From: Diaporthe sp. PMI_573
Lineage: Eukaryota; Ascomycota; Sordariomycetes; Diaporthales; Diaporthaceae
Length of the DNA stretch: 64,000 bases
Assembly (NCBI GenBank): GCA_021399435.1
Contig: JAJTUP010000009.1
Span: 1,593,957 to 1,657,956 of the forward strand
Direction of reading: 5' to 3'
Made by a program: the position numbers and the translations under genes. Positions within the stretch are counted from its first letter, which is position 1. Every line of letters begins with the position of its first letter. The notes beneath the pieces were generated by a model. That model was given only the letters and a program-made list of their open reading frames with translations, did not search any database and was not told the DNA's origin. Below, in pieces: positions 1 through 12,117 of the stretch.

Positions 1-3000
1 CCCAACCCAGCATTGTCAGCGGCTTAGTGCGGCTCTTGACTTGCATCGAAACCTGTCCAACATTGTCGATGGTGAATTGGTCGTCAACAATGTGACCGTA
101 GATGCGCGGCTCATCGTCGTCATTCGTTGGGTCGTCTTCATCTTCCTCATCTTCCTCAATGGACTGCATGCGGTATCGCGTCACAGGCTTCTCTTCCGGC
201 ACATATTGGGCCTGCGCGATTTCCAAGACCGCCTTGGCAACATCGAGGTGACCACTCATGTAGGCCAGCGAAAACGGACTGTTCGATCCGTCGTTGACAG
301 CAATCTGCAAAGGCGGCTCATTGTTGTCATGGTCCCAGGAGACGAGAGTTAGGGCCTTGATTTTGTCGAGATCGCCAGACCATGCGGCTTCGAAAAGCTC
401 GACGTACTTGTCCCTCCTCTTTTCCGTGACATCAGACACGCCGAAGAATCGGAAATCATAAGAGAATTCGAGAGGCTGTTTTGGTGGCTGCCACCGGTTC
501 TGCAGAGGCATTCGCGAATCTTTGCGATTAGGATGAAGCTCATTGAAGGTTTTCCCACCGGATGAGACGAGAGCCTGTTTGATATCTTCAAACTTGGAGA
601 TAGCTGCGTCTATCGCGGCCTGCTTCTCTTGGACACCTTCCAATCCTGTAATGCGTGCCTTTTCTTTTTTGTAATCCTTGAGCGTTGCCTCGTTGCGCTT
701 GTGGGCATGGAAGACGGCTGTCCCCACAGCAGCGTATTGCCAAGTACCTTGTTTGTACTTTTTCAGAATTTCTTCCATCCCAAACTTGAGCTCAGGGGTT
801 TTCACGACCGGTGGCTCGTACTTTCGCAGGCGCTCGAGCTGATCTTCAACGAGATCCAACACAGTCTTTCCGGTACCGTAGCCAAATCCTGTGCCGTGCA
901 GAACCTGATAAGACTGTATGGTCATCGCATTCACATCAGCACCACGCTTCAATAACTCTAGCACGATGGACGGGCTAGAAGACTGGATGGCGGTGATGAT
1001 CGGTTGCTCAGTGCCTTTTTCGAAGATTTTCGTGTTGTGTTCAAGTCCTCGTAGGTGATGTTCCATCTTGGGAGATTGTTTGGCTGCCTTCAACCACATC
1101 TCGAAGTCAATCTGCGGCACTGCACCTGCGTCGAGAAGCTGGAGAACGAGCCTTATATCTCCTCCCTTGATTGCATGCTGCAGGGTCGAGTCCATCTGTT
1201 GCCAGCCGCTGAAGGATAGATGATTGATGGAATTCTTTGCGCCGATTTTGTCGAAAGCCAGGAGCACCTCGATAAGCTCAGTAGCGTTCTCTTCCACGAT
1301 GCGTTGGAGTGCCGTCGATCCATTCATGTCGGCCTGAGCAGAGCTCGCACCGAGACTCAAGATAGTCTTCGCCATCGACTTCGCCTTCTCGATTGGAAGC
1401 TTGATGGACAAAACTAGAGTCAGGATTGCGGCTGTCGGCTGCTTTTCGTCGTTCAGAAATTTGACAGGGAGCAAAATGTCTGCTCCGTATTCCTGACAAA
1501 GGAGTTTGACCACTTTTTCGTGTCCACAGATGATTGCAAAATGCATGGCAGAACAAGGCGAATCCCAAGCCACAACGTTGATATCGTAGAAATCTGGGTC
1601 ATCTTCCTTATCTTCCGGCACCGCTCCAGCGGGTGCGGAACTTTCATCTTTCTTGACTTTGACGAATGACCCGGTTGCCATGCTCTGTTGCTCGTCATCG
1701 CTATCAGAATCAGGGTCGCTGACAACTTCCACGTCCGACTCACTCTCTCCAGTGGATTCGCCTTCCTGGGGAGGGGATGTTGTCTTGGCTTTCTGGTTCT
1801 GGGCCTGCTTCTCCTCTTCTTCCGCCTCATTGGCGGTACTCTTGTCCATGAGGATCTTGACTATCTCAATATCACCTCGCTCAGCAGCCAAGTGAAGTGC
1901 AGTTCTGCCGTCGGCCAGCCTTGCAATAAGTCGGGCACCATGGTCGACGAGACACTTCACGACTCCCGCGGTAGAGTTTGTTACGGCGAGGTGGAGAGGC
2001 GTCCTGCCTGTGTGGTCGCGAGTGTTGGGATCAGCACCATGTTGGGAAAGCCAGTCTTGGACATGTTCAAGCTGTCCATCAACAATGTCCTGGCACAGGC
2101 GAGCAGTATTGCCAATATAAGCCATCTCAGTCCAGTCATCCTCAGTAAGAGGATTGAAAGATCCAATTTGCTAGAAAAAGTCAGTAGAGGTCAAAATTTA
2201 GTCTGAATGATCAATACAGACCTGCCTGCCTGGGTCATCCTGGAGGAAGGCAATCTTCCCAGAGACGTAGATCTTGCTCTCTTCTTCATGTATCGCTTTC
2301 TCCTCATCCGTTTCTGGCTTAGGACAGAATCCGCAGCAGTCGTTCATGACATTTTCGAAGCGACCAAAGAAAGCAGGATGGCGATGCAGGTAGACCTCGC
2401 GATCCTTGGGTTGGTTCCATTCCGCGTTAAGCAACAGGTCTCTTGTGTAACAGAGTTTCTCGATCTTCTTCGCGTGGAATTTGACGCCATAGGGGACCGT
2501 GAAGGTATGGTAGTTAGACACCTCATCCTCGTTCACCCACTACCAATGTCGAGCGTCAGCTGTCTATAGACACAGAATCAGAATTATCTTGCAATGCATA
2601 CCTCGGCAACTTCATCCTCGTGATGCTCTTTGATGTTGCCGGCAAGATGTCGGAAGTGGCGACGGTTCAGAGGGGGCCTCCCGCGCTCCTCGCGGCGCTT
2701 GGCGAGGTATGAGTCTCTTGACGATGCCGTTGGCAACCTTTCCAGGACGAGCAGCCTCGCCAAGCCCAAAGTGCGCTGGAAACTCCTTTCGAAGATGGTA
2801 GGGTCAATGCGTGAACGATCAAGCTCGGGCCAGTAGACTTCGAAACCCCGATGGGAGTACTTGGACAACCTGTTCTCGTACGACGGGCTCCGGCGCGAGA
2901 GGTCAATATGGTTGATTTGAGTGACGTATGACTGCAATGCTCTCGGGGTGCAGTACACTTGCTTGCCATCATAGGCAGCACCAGAGCAGTCGATGTCGAA

Positions 3001-3726
3001 GCCCGTGAGAATCTCCGACACATTTTTGTAAATGCGCAAGACGATCTGGATATGACGAGTGGGATACTGGCTGCAGATCGTAATGGCATTCTTGGTTCGA
3101 ACAGTCGTTGTCTCAGTCAGAATAGAATCCCGAATTCTAGCCTCAATCTGCTTGATCTTCTCAATGGCCTGCTCTTCGGTCAATCCGTAGATGAAAAGGT
3201 CCACATCACTGGCGGGGCAGAACTTCTCATGATAGAACTCCCGTAGAGCTCTCTTGGAATCACGGTAGCGCTCCGGAGCAGGGAGGAGGGTGTTGACAAC
3301 AGCCGAGCCGGAGGCAACAACGTTGGACCAATCAAGATCAACAAGTGATGACTCCGAAAACACATTGAAATTGTGCTGAAACTCCTTGAGCGACGTGACA
3401 ACGGCAGGCGAACCGTTGAGACGCCTCTGCTCATCAGGCAGCGTCATGACATACCGGTCCTTCTCAGCTTGAAGCTCAGCATCGAGATCTCTGGAACGTA
3501 TCTTGATGTCGGACCTTTCGCCGTCAGTGAAGAGGGGGAAAACGTTGATATGCTCATTCTTGAGGACGTCGTTGTCGGGCTCTTGGGCATAAAGCTGGCG
3601 CAATTGGGCCTCGAACTGCCTGTACGGCTCGAGGAGCTCGACCATGGAACGATCTGGGTTCTCGGCGATGTATCGTGCCAGCTCGGCATGAGGCACCGGG
3701 ATCTTGGGGAGCTGGAGTGAAGACAT
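1..3726 (-). CDS. Large ankyrin-repeat protein with nucleotidyltransferase-like N-terminus, 3' end beyond window
   Basis: Three exons are visible: 3726-2602, 2539-2222 and 2170 to beyond base 1. The introns (2540-2601, GTATGC donor, TAG acceptor; 2171-2221, unusual GTCTGT donor, TAG acceptor) are both phase 0, and the third exon is open to the window edge, giving at least 1,204 residues. Residues about 138-180 hold a GS dipeptide followed by a DVDLF motif, which resembles the metal-binding site of nucleotidyltransferase folds; activity is inference. Ankyrin repeats begin near residue 485 (TPLHLAV, TALHLAAERGD) and recur to the edge, broken by an acidic linker and a Lys/Glu-rich coiled-coil-like stretch. 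Such large repeat proteins usually act as interaction scaffolds; no partner or pathway can be named. The start is the first ATG of the open frame. The C-terminus is not visible. Confidence 0.85.
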
Positions 3727-5017
3727 TATGAATGGTGGGCGAAAAAAGAAAGAAGAAGTGGACGGACTGCAAGGAGAAAAGTAAGACGATTGTAAGAGAC
3801 GTCAATAATGGAGTGGCCGTAACTGTGCAGAAGAGTGCGAGGTTGTTGCTGAGAGGAGTGGCCTGTTGAGGACTCCGGCTCTCCCCAAAGATCATGGACG
3901 GGAATCTCGAGTCTTATACAAAATCAATCGACACTTTGTTGAGTTTCACATCCAGGCAGGTGTCTGGAGGTGGCTCATGCCTACCTAGTGATTTTCCTTT
4001 GACGTGGGCTGAAGCGCGTCTTGGAGGCACGCTAGAGGCTTTGTTGCCTGGGACGGCCTACACGAGATCCCGTGACTGGCAAACATCTCTCTCGATATGG
4101 GCGGAGGTGTGTCACAGTTGCCTGGCTGAAAATGGGACCGAATTCTAGAGGATGCGATCATCCCCCAGCTGCAAATCAATGCTGGGCTTAGTTGTGGTGG
4201 GGGATGCAGCTGCTGCCTATCAAGCATTCAATGGCCCGAGCTCGCACCTACACTGCAGTGAGATCCTCAAGCAATGGCGTAGCATGCAACCGGACTTCCT
4301 TGAATTGCTACAACTCGAGTCAATCCACAGAGTACAAGTTCTCACTGAGAGAACACGCCGCATGTCCTCGAAGCCTGGAAGGCTGGGATTGATGACACCC
4401 CGGCTGGGTTCTGTGTGTTTTGTCTTTACACCATTGGAATTTAATGCATGCAATCCAGCGAGGCTTGCTGGCTCGCATGGCTGGCATCAGCACCGTTATG
4501 GCTTATGGAAACGGAGGTAGTGAGAATCTTTTGTTTTTTTTTCTGTATGTGGTATCGATTTCATCGCCGTTCCAACCAACCTTCAACCCCGTCAAGAGCA
4601 AATCACAGGGGGTATAAAACAAGTAAACTTCAAACCAATGAATGACAAAAAAACAAATCCACGCCACACCACATTTTTCCAACCAATCCCCGAGCGGCAG
4701 CCTTTTATATCCTCCTCCTTCATTCGACTGAGCCCGCCATGGCGTCGTGGCCAGTTCACGGCGACACACACTGCGTCAAGAGGAGACTCTGGGGGTTGAG
4801 CAATCGGTGACGGCCCTATTTTCACATATACGTAGATCGATCTCTTGGGCTATGTGCGCATTTTCCCACGCAATAGCCATCAGCCGTCCCTGAACGCCGT
4901 GCTTAAAAGCCAACAATAGGAATTTGCATAAGAAGATGAAGACTGTGACCTTGGGCCACGAAAGCCCCTGAGCGGATGGGATTTCCATGCCTCGGGAGCC
5001 GATACTTTTGGCCAGTT
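3727..5017. other. Intergenic interval between ankyrin gene 5' end and KAR9 3' end
   Basis: Both flanking genes are on the minus strand, so this holds the ankyrin gene promoter and leader on the left and the KAR9 3' UTR on the right. Only short overlapping ORFs in several frames occur, none with a recognisable motif or splice pattern. A T-rich run lies near 4,530-4,545. I see no tRNA or 5S gene. Confidence 0.6.
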
Positions 5018-8000
5018 CTAGTGTCGCCAACGGGGCTTATTGTCCTTGTCCTTGTCCTTGTCCTTATCATTTGAGGCAGTACTATTCCCTCTCCTGAGTC
5101 CGAGCCTCGACCCGAAGCTGGATGGCAAGGGGCTTTCCCGACCAGGAGCACTCTCCTCCCTCTTGGATCTGGGCTGCGGCAGTAGACTGCCCCGCCGATT
5201 TGTGGTGGCGAGAGAGCTCGCCGGGCGTTGGTACAGCCCGGGGACGGTGGCTTGCGGCGGCTGTAATGTTGCGCGCCGTGTCGACGGGCCTTCGGGTCGG
5301 AACTTGGAAGTCGTCTGCTGGGAGTAGGGGCCGGGTGCAGCCAAGCGGTCTCTAAAAGACATCTTGCTGGCGGGCTTGGACGGTGTTAGGTCTTGACTCG
5401 GAGACGAAGGCTCAGCTCGTAAGGGACTGCGCATCATAGGCAACTTGGAACCGATAGGAGCAGCAAGGGATGAGTGCGAGCGCACAGGGTTGGGTGTCGT
5501 CTTTGCATATGGGCTTGGGGTGCTAAGTGTGAGTGGCTTGAAGTTATGGCCAGTATCGACGTGGTTGGGATGGGGGTTGGCATTCCACTTCGGTCGGTGG
5601 GTCATCGTCGAGGCTGGTCTCGGTATGCTGGCCGCGTATCGGTTTGTAGTAGGGGTGGCTGAGCCTTCGCGTTTTGGTGTCGAGAGGCCGCTGACAGTCG
5701 ACAGCCTAGAGACGGGTTTCCGAGGAATGCTGGGCGTTGCAGTTGCCGACACAGAACGTCGTCCGGGCTGCAGTTGCCCACTCACACTGCTGGACGAACG
5801 ACGTGTACGGGTGGCCGTGCTGGACTTTCCTGGCGTCCTCGTATCTATTCCTAGTCCAGACATGATCACTGAAGAGGGCGGGGAGCTTTGCGGAGTCTCG
5901 ACTCCACTTCCAACGGTAGATGCCATGTCGTTCGACAGCATACTCGAGATGGAGTCGCGCAGATGGTTTCCTCTCTTGTCGGCGTGGAGTTCGTCCAGCG
6001 TGAGATCCATCTCATTGATCTGGTTCTTCAGGTCTGCCCATTTCGCCTGCATCTCGCCATGCAGCCTCAAGATCTCACCGTTGACGGTGAGCCGGTCTTT
6101 CACGCCCCTGTCAATGATGAACAGGACGCGATCGATTGCTGGTCCATAGTGCGTTTTCTTGGCGTCAAAGCTCTCAATCTTTTTGAGCAGCGCAGGCTGA
6201 TTCGTCAAGTGCATACGTGCGTCTACTGCCTCTCTGAGCCTGATCACGCTGCGCTCCACGGACTCCATCATCTTCTGGGCCTGGCGGGCTGCACCACGGA
6301 ACACGAGCACCCATCTGTCTTCTCCAAGCTCCTTGCGGAGCCCCTCTGCATCTTTCTCCAGTTTCCTGTAGCTGGCGTCGAGGCCTTCCCTTCGCATTTC
6401 CAGCTCATCGCAGGCGCTTGGGAAGGATTTCTGGGCTCGGGCCTCGAAAACAGACAAACGCATTGGGAGGAAGTCCAACGATGCCCTCAGCGGTTGCATT
6501 CTGGCAAACAATGCGAGAAGACCGGAGTCGTCCTGAGAGACCGTGGGTCCACCAGGGGACGTAGGGCTTCCGGGAGAGCCAGTCGAGCTGAATCGTTTGT
6601 TAGCAGCAGCCTTTGCCCGGGTTGCTGCCGGTGGAGTCTCTTCCGCGATTGTTGCCAAGTCACCGATGTCTACCGCGTCACCACTTGAAATCGCCATGGC
6701 TGACTTGTGTCGGCGTTCCTCCATTTCGAAGACCAAGCGGCTCAGCTCGTCCAACTCGGTCTGTATCTCACCAAGTACCACGTTCCAAAGCTCTTCCCAC
6801 TCCATGGCGATCTCGACCTGACCACGGACGCTTCGGAGCGTCGTACGTATGTTGGTCCATTCCTCCGTGATAGCCTCCATCTGCGTGACTGCTCTGGTGA
6901 GATCGTCTGTAGAGACATATGCGATGTCCGTGCGACCCTGCAGATCCTCGATAGCGGTCACGTAGACATTGATCAGCTTCTCGAACCGTGTTGTCGCGTC
7001 CTCCACCTCCTCCAATCCTTCGCGGCCGCCGGCTGCAGACCACTCGACGTCATCGTCGCTGTCGAGTCCCGCAATGACCTCGGATGCCTTATAGATCCAA
7101 CTCCGAATTTGTTCGGCGGCACCTATTAATGCTTTCACAGCCGCGTGGGCAGTAGGAATCGCTGCTACCTTACCAGCAAGGGACTCGGCGTCCGGCAGCT
7201 GCAGCGAGGTCAATTGCGCAAGCTGGTTCGCGAAAGAAGCGCGTGAGATGGTGTATATGGAGCCAGGACGCTGCAGCCCTAGCGGGTTGAAATAGTCATC
7301 AGGGTTGAACGGCTGCGAGGAGATGGGCGGCGTATCCTTTTCGGGCACGGGCGGCGGGCTCTCTTCGGGTGATGGAAGCGGTCTCGTCTCGCGGTCAAGA
7401 TGCTCCTTTCTCGTGTCCAAAGTAACCTTGGTGCCATTGCCATTTGTGTGATCGGGTAGACGGAACTTGTTCGTATCCATGATTGGAGGTTCGGCCGCCT
7501 CGAGTTCCGTGAGCAGCTCGGAGTGGTCGTCCGAGCCTGGGCTGTCGAGGATCTTGATCAGTGGGATGCTGGCGTCCCCGGGACCGTCGTCCTCGGGGGT
7601 GACGGCGTCCTTGTTGGACCTGAACGACTTCAGGCTCGCCTTGGAAGGGATGCGGACAATGCCCTTCCAGGGGCGACCCCTGCGTTCTATTTCGAGTTGC
7701 CTGGAACGTTCCTTGTGATACTCGTCGAGTTGTCGAAGCTGCTCCTCAGGCAGGCGGCCAATGTCGCGTCCTTTGAGACCGGATGATTGTGAGGTTTTCC
7801 TCGGGGTCCCGAGGCCGAGTGCTTTTAATCGCGCAGCGAGGCCGGGAGATGGTTTGCGCTGGTGAACTGGGAAGCTGTTGTTGGCGGTGTTGTTGTTGTT
7901 GTTGTTGGTTGTTGAGGTGACGTCGACGGTGGGCTGCAGGCGGGACGAGGTGTGGTTATTTGTGGGCTGGTGCGGTGTTTTGGTAGAGATTTTGGGGCTG

Positions 8001-8404
8001 TTGTTGACGCTGTCGGGCTCAGGCTCAGGCTCAGGCTCAGGCGCAGGCGCGGGCGCGGGCGCAGGCTCGGCAGCGGAAGCGGGAACGGTGGAGGGCGAAA
8101 CGAAGCCGTTAAGGCCGCCGTCATCGATCAGGGGGCCCAACCAGGAAAGATCGCTTGACACGTCGGCGAGGTTCGAATTGTTCTCATTGGCCGCGGCGCG
8201 TTCGTGGTGCCGGCCAGTCAGCTGTGGTGATTGAGGCGTGTCTGGGCCGTCTGGGCCGTCTGGGCCGTCCCGGTGCAGGTCGTGTTGTTGCACCGGCTTA
8301 TTATCGGCGGAGGTAGATGTCGGCGAGGAAAACGACGTCGCTTGGGGGGCGTACACGGCGGGCTGCTCACCGAGCTGGACAGGGCCTGCGAGTAGACTAG
8401 GCAT
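5018..8404 (-). CDS. KAR9: KAR9, cytoplasmic-microtubule/spindle-orientation adaptor
   Basis: Intronless, 1,128 residues. Family knowledge: Kar9 binds EB1/Bim1 on cytoplasmic microtubule plus ends and links them to myosin V and actin for spindle positioning and nuclear movement. The family signature is a helical, spectrin-like core, here about residues 375-810: it opens after a PGSIYTIS motif and contains long amphipathic helices such as the segment with KALIGAAEQIRSWIYKASEV. The flanks are disordered: an N-terminal part with a poly-Asn tract (about 165-175) and a Pro-Glu/Pro-Ala alternation (about 117-133), and a basic Ser/Pro/Arg-rich C-terminal part typical of microtubule binding. A GSKLP motif near residue 984 resembles the SxIP/SxLP EB1-binding motif; this is inference. 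The tail ends in a Lys-Asp repeat encoded by a TCCTTG microsatellite at about 5,040-5,065. The start is the most upstream ATG, just inside MPSLLAGPVQL. Confidence 0.88.
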   Translation of the reverse strand: MPSLLAGPVQLGEQPAVYAPQATSFSSPTSTSADNKPVQQHDLHRDGPDGPDGPDTPQSPQLTGRHHERAAANENNSNLADVSSDLSWLGPLIDDGGLNGFVSPSTVPASAAEPAPAPAPAPEPEPEPEPDSVNNSPKISTKTPHQPTNNHTSSRLQPTVDVTSTTNNNNNNTANNSFPVHQRKPSPGLAARLKALGLGTPRKTSQSSGLKGRDIGRLPEEQLRQLDEYHKERSRQLEIERRGRPWKGIVRIPSKASLKSFRSNKDAVTPEDDGPGDASIPLIKILDSPGSDDHSELLTELEAAEPPIMDTNKFRLPDHTNGNGTKVTLDTRKEHLDRETRPLPSPEESPPPVPEKDTPPISSQPFNPDDYFNPLGLQRPGSIYTISRASFANQLAQLTSLQLPDAESLAGKVAAIPTAHAAVKALIGAAEQIRSWIYKASEVIAGLDSDDDVEWSAAGGREGLEEVEDATTRFEKLINVYVTAIEDLQGRTDIAYVSTDDLTRAVTQMEAITEEWTNIRTTLRSVRGQVEIAMEWEELWNVVLGEIQTELDELSRLVFEMEERRHKSAMAISSGDAVDIGDLATIAEETPPAATRAKAAANKRFSSTGSPGSPTSPGGPTVSQDDSGLLALFARMQPLRASLDFLPMRLSVFEARAQKSFPSACDELEMRREGLDASYRKLEKDAEGLRKELGEDRWVLVFRGAARQAQKMMESVERSVIRLREAVDARMHLTNQPALLKKIESFDAKKTHYGPAIDRVLFIIDRGVKDRLTVNGEILRLHGEMQAKWADLKNQINEMDLTLDELHADKRGNHLRDSISSMLSNDMASTVGSGVETPQSSPPSSVIMSGLGIDTRTPGKSSTATRTRRSSSSVSGQLQPGRRSVSATATPSIPRKPVSRLSTVSGLSTPKREGSATPTTNRYAASIPRPASTMTHRPKWNANPHPNHVDTGHNFKPLTLSTPSPYAKTTPNPVRSHSSLAAPIGSKLPMMRSPLRAEPSSPSQDLTPSKPASKMSFRDRLAAPGPYSQQTTSKFRPEGPSTRRATLQPPQATVPGLYQRPASSLATTNRRGSLLPQPRSKREESAPGRESPLPSSFGSRLGLRRGNSTASNDKDKDKDKDNKPRWRH

Positions 8405-11400
8405 TTTAACTGCCTTCTATCCTAAGCGTGGGAGAATATGGGCACGGCTCCCTCCCGGAGAGTATGGCTGGGGCGTTGGAGACAGCGCAAGCCTGTCCCA
8501 GCCTCCCGTTCCGCGCCAGGCAGGGCAGCGCAAGAGTTTCGAAACGTTACGTCAAGGCGCGATGGGGTACGGCACCGCCTGGCTGCACCTTGGTGGGCTG
8601 GCAAGCTGCGGAACGATGGCTGCAAATGCCGGATAGTCCTACATGCCCGATGCAGTCCAGCTGGCCACCAGTGACTTGTCGTTTAATTGGTGCACTTGTT
8701 GATGGCTGTCGTCCTTGGTATCACAATCACGCCCTGCTCTGTTGCTGGACTGGTGAAGCGAGGATGTGCCTGTCGTGTGTCGTTGCCAAGAGACTACCGT
8801 GTAGGTTCGCTCGATGGCTGGTGTCGATGCCGATGCCTACTGGATGGGATGTTCGCTGCGCGGTCAGGATGGGGTGCTGTGGGGGGGTTCTGCGGGATCC
8901 TTGGAGCGCTGGTCTGGTTCCTGCTGCGATTGGGGGACGCAGAATGATTGATGGACGGCAGTGGTCGTGCGCCTGCAGTAGTGTGCAGCTGTGGGCTCCC
9001 GAGATGCCAATTAATGCGGAATGCGTCGACGCCAGGACAGGTCAATGCTGGTCAAGACTTGACGGTGATGTTGTCGTCGTTGTTTTGTGTTGTGCTGTGC
9101 TGGGGTCCACAGGCGACTCGATTCGAGCAGCAGGACGGTGGTTCAACTCGTGCTGGGCCTCCTGCTGCTGGTTTCTCTTGCTGGAATCGAAAGTCCCTGT
9201 CCTGAGCAGGAGAGGGAAGTGGAGGAAGGAAGGGCCGCGGTACCCAAGAGGCAAGAGGGAAGACAGGAGAGGCCTCGCCCAAAAGTTTAATGAGGACGGG
9301 CAGGCCCTGTGCTTGTGGCGTGGTACGGATACAGCGTGTCGAGCCCCGGCGCAGGACAATGTGCAGGCCTCGACGAGGTTGTTTTGGTGGTGGCCTGGGG
9401 ATGTAAATTGGCAACTGCGACTTGGCCAGGACAGGGTGCAGGCGAGATGATGGGCGATAGCCTCCCCTCCTTACCGTGTAGAGGAAATGCGTAGCAGCCA
9501 CGGTTGGCACCGGTGCAGTGTTGCAGTAGGCTGAACAGAGTGACCGCTACCCAGTACCAGATCCGATCTTGGTGTGTTGCATTCTCTCAATCTCTTTTCC
9601 TCGTCTCCTCGTCTCCATCCTCCCTCGCTGTGCCCCTCAGCCGGCCGGCCTTTCACAAGCCGCCGTGATGAGATGAAAGGGAAACCTGAAACGGTTAGGC
9701 CAAAGTGGGCTCCTGGTTTCGCATCTGTCTTGGAGGGTCCCGAGGATGGGTCAAGGCAAGTCACCGACAACGACACGACAACTCGACCCGGCCGCCCTCT
9801 TCCTGCCTACGGCCATCTTTGTGTTCATGTTCATACATGTGCACTTGCTGTCTGGATGGCATTCTCGTGGCATTCTCTGGCTGCTTGATGCAGAAGCCAG
9901 GTGGTAACATACCGCGCAGGCATGACAGATCAGTACATCAGAGTGTACATGTCGAGGTACACGTCTCATGCCCGCTCCGTTCCAAACATAGGCAATCAAT
10001 CAATCGCAGACCCGATGGGGACCCTCATTCAGGGTAGGGTCAATCACCGGCGTGATGGCCCCATCCCACCAGTTCGGTACTGTGCGCCTGTGGTAAATTT
10101 GGACCTCATCACGGCCTGGCAGCTGGCCCCTGCTGCTCCCACGACCCCGGCTGCACCTGGGCGAGACCCATGGAGTAGCCACTAGCCACGAGGTAGGCTG
10201 CCCCACGGCACGGTAGACCATAATGGGGCTACGCAAGCAGCACATATACCACCGCCCCATCCAGGTGTCTTCTGCATGTTGTGGAATCATGTGGTTACTG
10301 TCAAGACGGTGATGACCAGGAGCTGGAGGACGGGGACCGAGGTGTCGACTCAGGGTCCCCACGAGCCCAGTCCCCGCGTGATCCGGGCTGTGAATGCTCA
10401 ATAGTGGGTGTCCACCGTGAGCCGAACAGTCAGGGATCGGCTTCACGGATGGAACCGAGATTCGAAGTGCAACACGCGTGCCGCTTTTGGAGACTGTGTC
10501 AATGTGGAGATGTATTTCCAGCAATCTCGGCCTTCGTGTTGATGACGACAGGGACACAATACAGTGCCAACCGCTGTCTCCTCTCACCAAGACCAAGAGA
10601 ATGGCATTCTCTGCAGCAAAGATGGGAGAGCACATCCAGGCCTGCATGGTCAATTTCTCGCCAGGCCTCGGGAGCCAGGACTAAAATGGCTGTTGAGAGA
10701 CGGGCTAGTAATCCACACTACCGATCGCTAGGTCTGTGGTTGAACAAGGTTGTCACTAAGGAGCCTTAGCCAGGCACAAAGTGCATCGGGCATGCGAGGG
10801 TCGGCTCGTTGCAGACGGGGCACACGCCCGTCTGAGCTGACAATGCTACCAGGCACGCCGGACCCTTCGCTGCTGGCGGGTGCCGACCACGACGTGCTGG
10901 GCACTTTGGTAGCTGCTTTGACGTGACATATTCGTGGCAGGGCCCGTAGCACACGCACAGCAGCACAGGAGAGACCGACTGGTGTGCACCACCGTCTTGA
11001 GGCAAGGCTGGCGGCCATGAGCCAGGCCGGGAGCTTATTGGTTGCCTCGTGAACACCCCCGTCCCGTTTGATTACCATGACGGAGGCGCCATCCCATCCA
11101 ATTCCACGGTAATTCTAGACGTCCAGGGCTCATGATGATCAGCATTGGCGTGGTTGCCCGGGCGGTAGGCATCGCACGCTTGACTCGCCCTGCCATGGTA
11201 CGGTCAAGTATCTTCTCATCGATTGGGCCTGGACGTGCACACGGCAAAACGGTCGGTTGAGAAGCCGACCAGTTCGGTTGGCTCCTGACACGCAGCCTTG
11301 GGAGCCTTGGGACCCCTTGGACCTCTTGGAGCTGGCTGTGCACCTGCAGTGGCCTTAAAGATAGAGGCAGGACGGATGAAGGAGAATCATGACACGACCA

Positions 11401-12083
11401 CGTTATCGAGAGACGAGGGCAGCCATGGGTGGTTTTATCCGGGGAGGCCGTAGGACGTGGGTGGGCAGTTCATCAGCCCAACTGGCCAGGTCTGCCCGGA
11501 GCCCGCGTGCCCGAGAGGACGGACAACAGCAGACAAGAGAAGGGACAGAGGACATGTGAGAGAGAGAGAGGCGTCCGTCACCCAAGATTCAACGCGTCCA
11601 CCACACTACAACGTGTCCTGTGCTGACGAGGCCCCGTCCAGCCCAGACTGTGTGCAGTAAGTAGACTGGACTGCTCGTAGTTCTGCGGTGCGGTGTTGGC
11701 CTGTTTCATCAGCGGCGCCGCCGAATCGGGGCATTTCTAAGCCTGATTGTTTTGGATTGATCTGAACATGGAGCTCTGAATCACGACCCCATCAAAGGTC
11801 CACATTGCCCCAGGGCCCCAGGGCACGCTGGCACGCTGGCTGGCACCGCAGGGGAGGGTTCGCCCGATGGCTCCGTGACCTGTCTGCCAGTGCCCAAAAG
11901 CCGTTGCGGATCCATGCGTGTGTGTGCTGGTGGCCCCTCTTGCAATAAGCAATCACGCCCCCCCCCTTCCTCACGCCTGACGTTTATGCCCCACCCTCGC
12001 TTCGTCTCACGAGCAATTCTTGGTGCCATTTCACTTTCTCAGACAAGACTGCCTGCCTCAATCTCAATATCCGTCCACCCGCC

Positions 12084-12117
<34 letters not shown>

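Noticed and set aside
5445..6688. Plus-strand ORFs antisense to KAR9
   Set aside because: Shadows of the real minus-strand coding sequence, with no independent signals.
8428..9450. 340-codon plus-strand ORF upstream of KAR9
   Set aside because: Cys/Trp/Arg-rich translation without domains, overlapping several other ORFs and starting right at the KAR9 promoter; GC-rich DNA gives such open frames by chance.
10000..10653. 217-codon minus-strand ORF in the long intergenic region
   Set aside because: No motif, no neighbouring splice-linked exons, low-complexity His/Pro/Arg composition.
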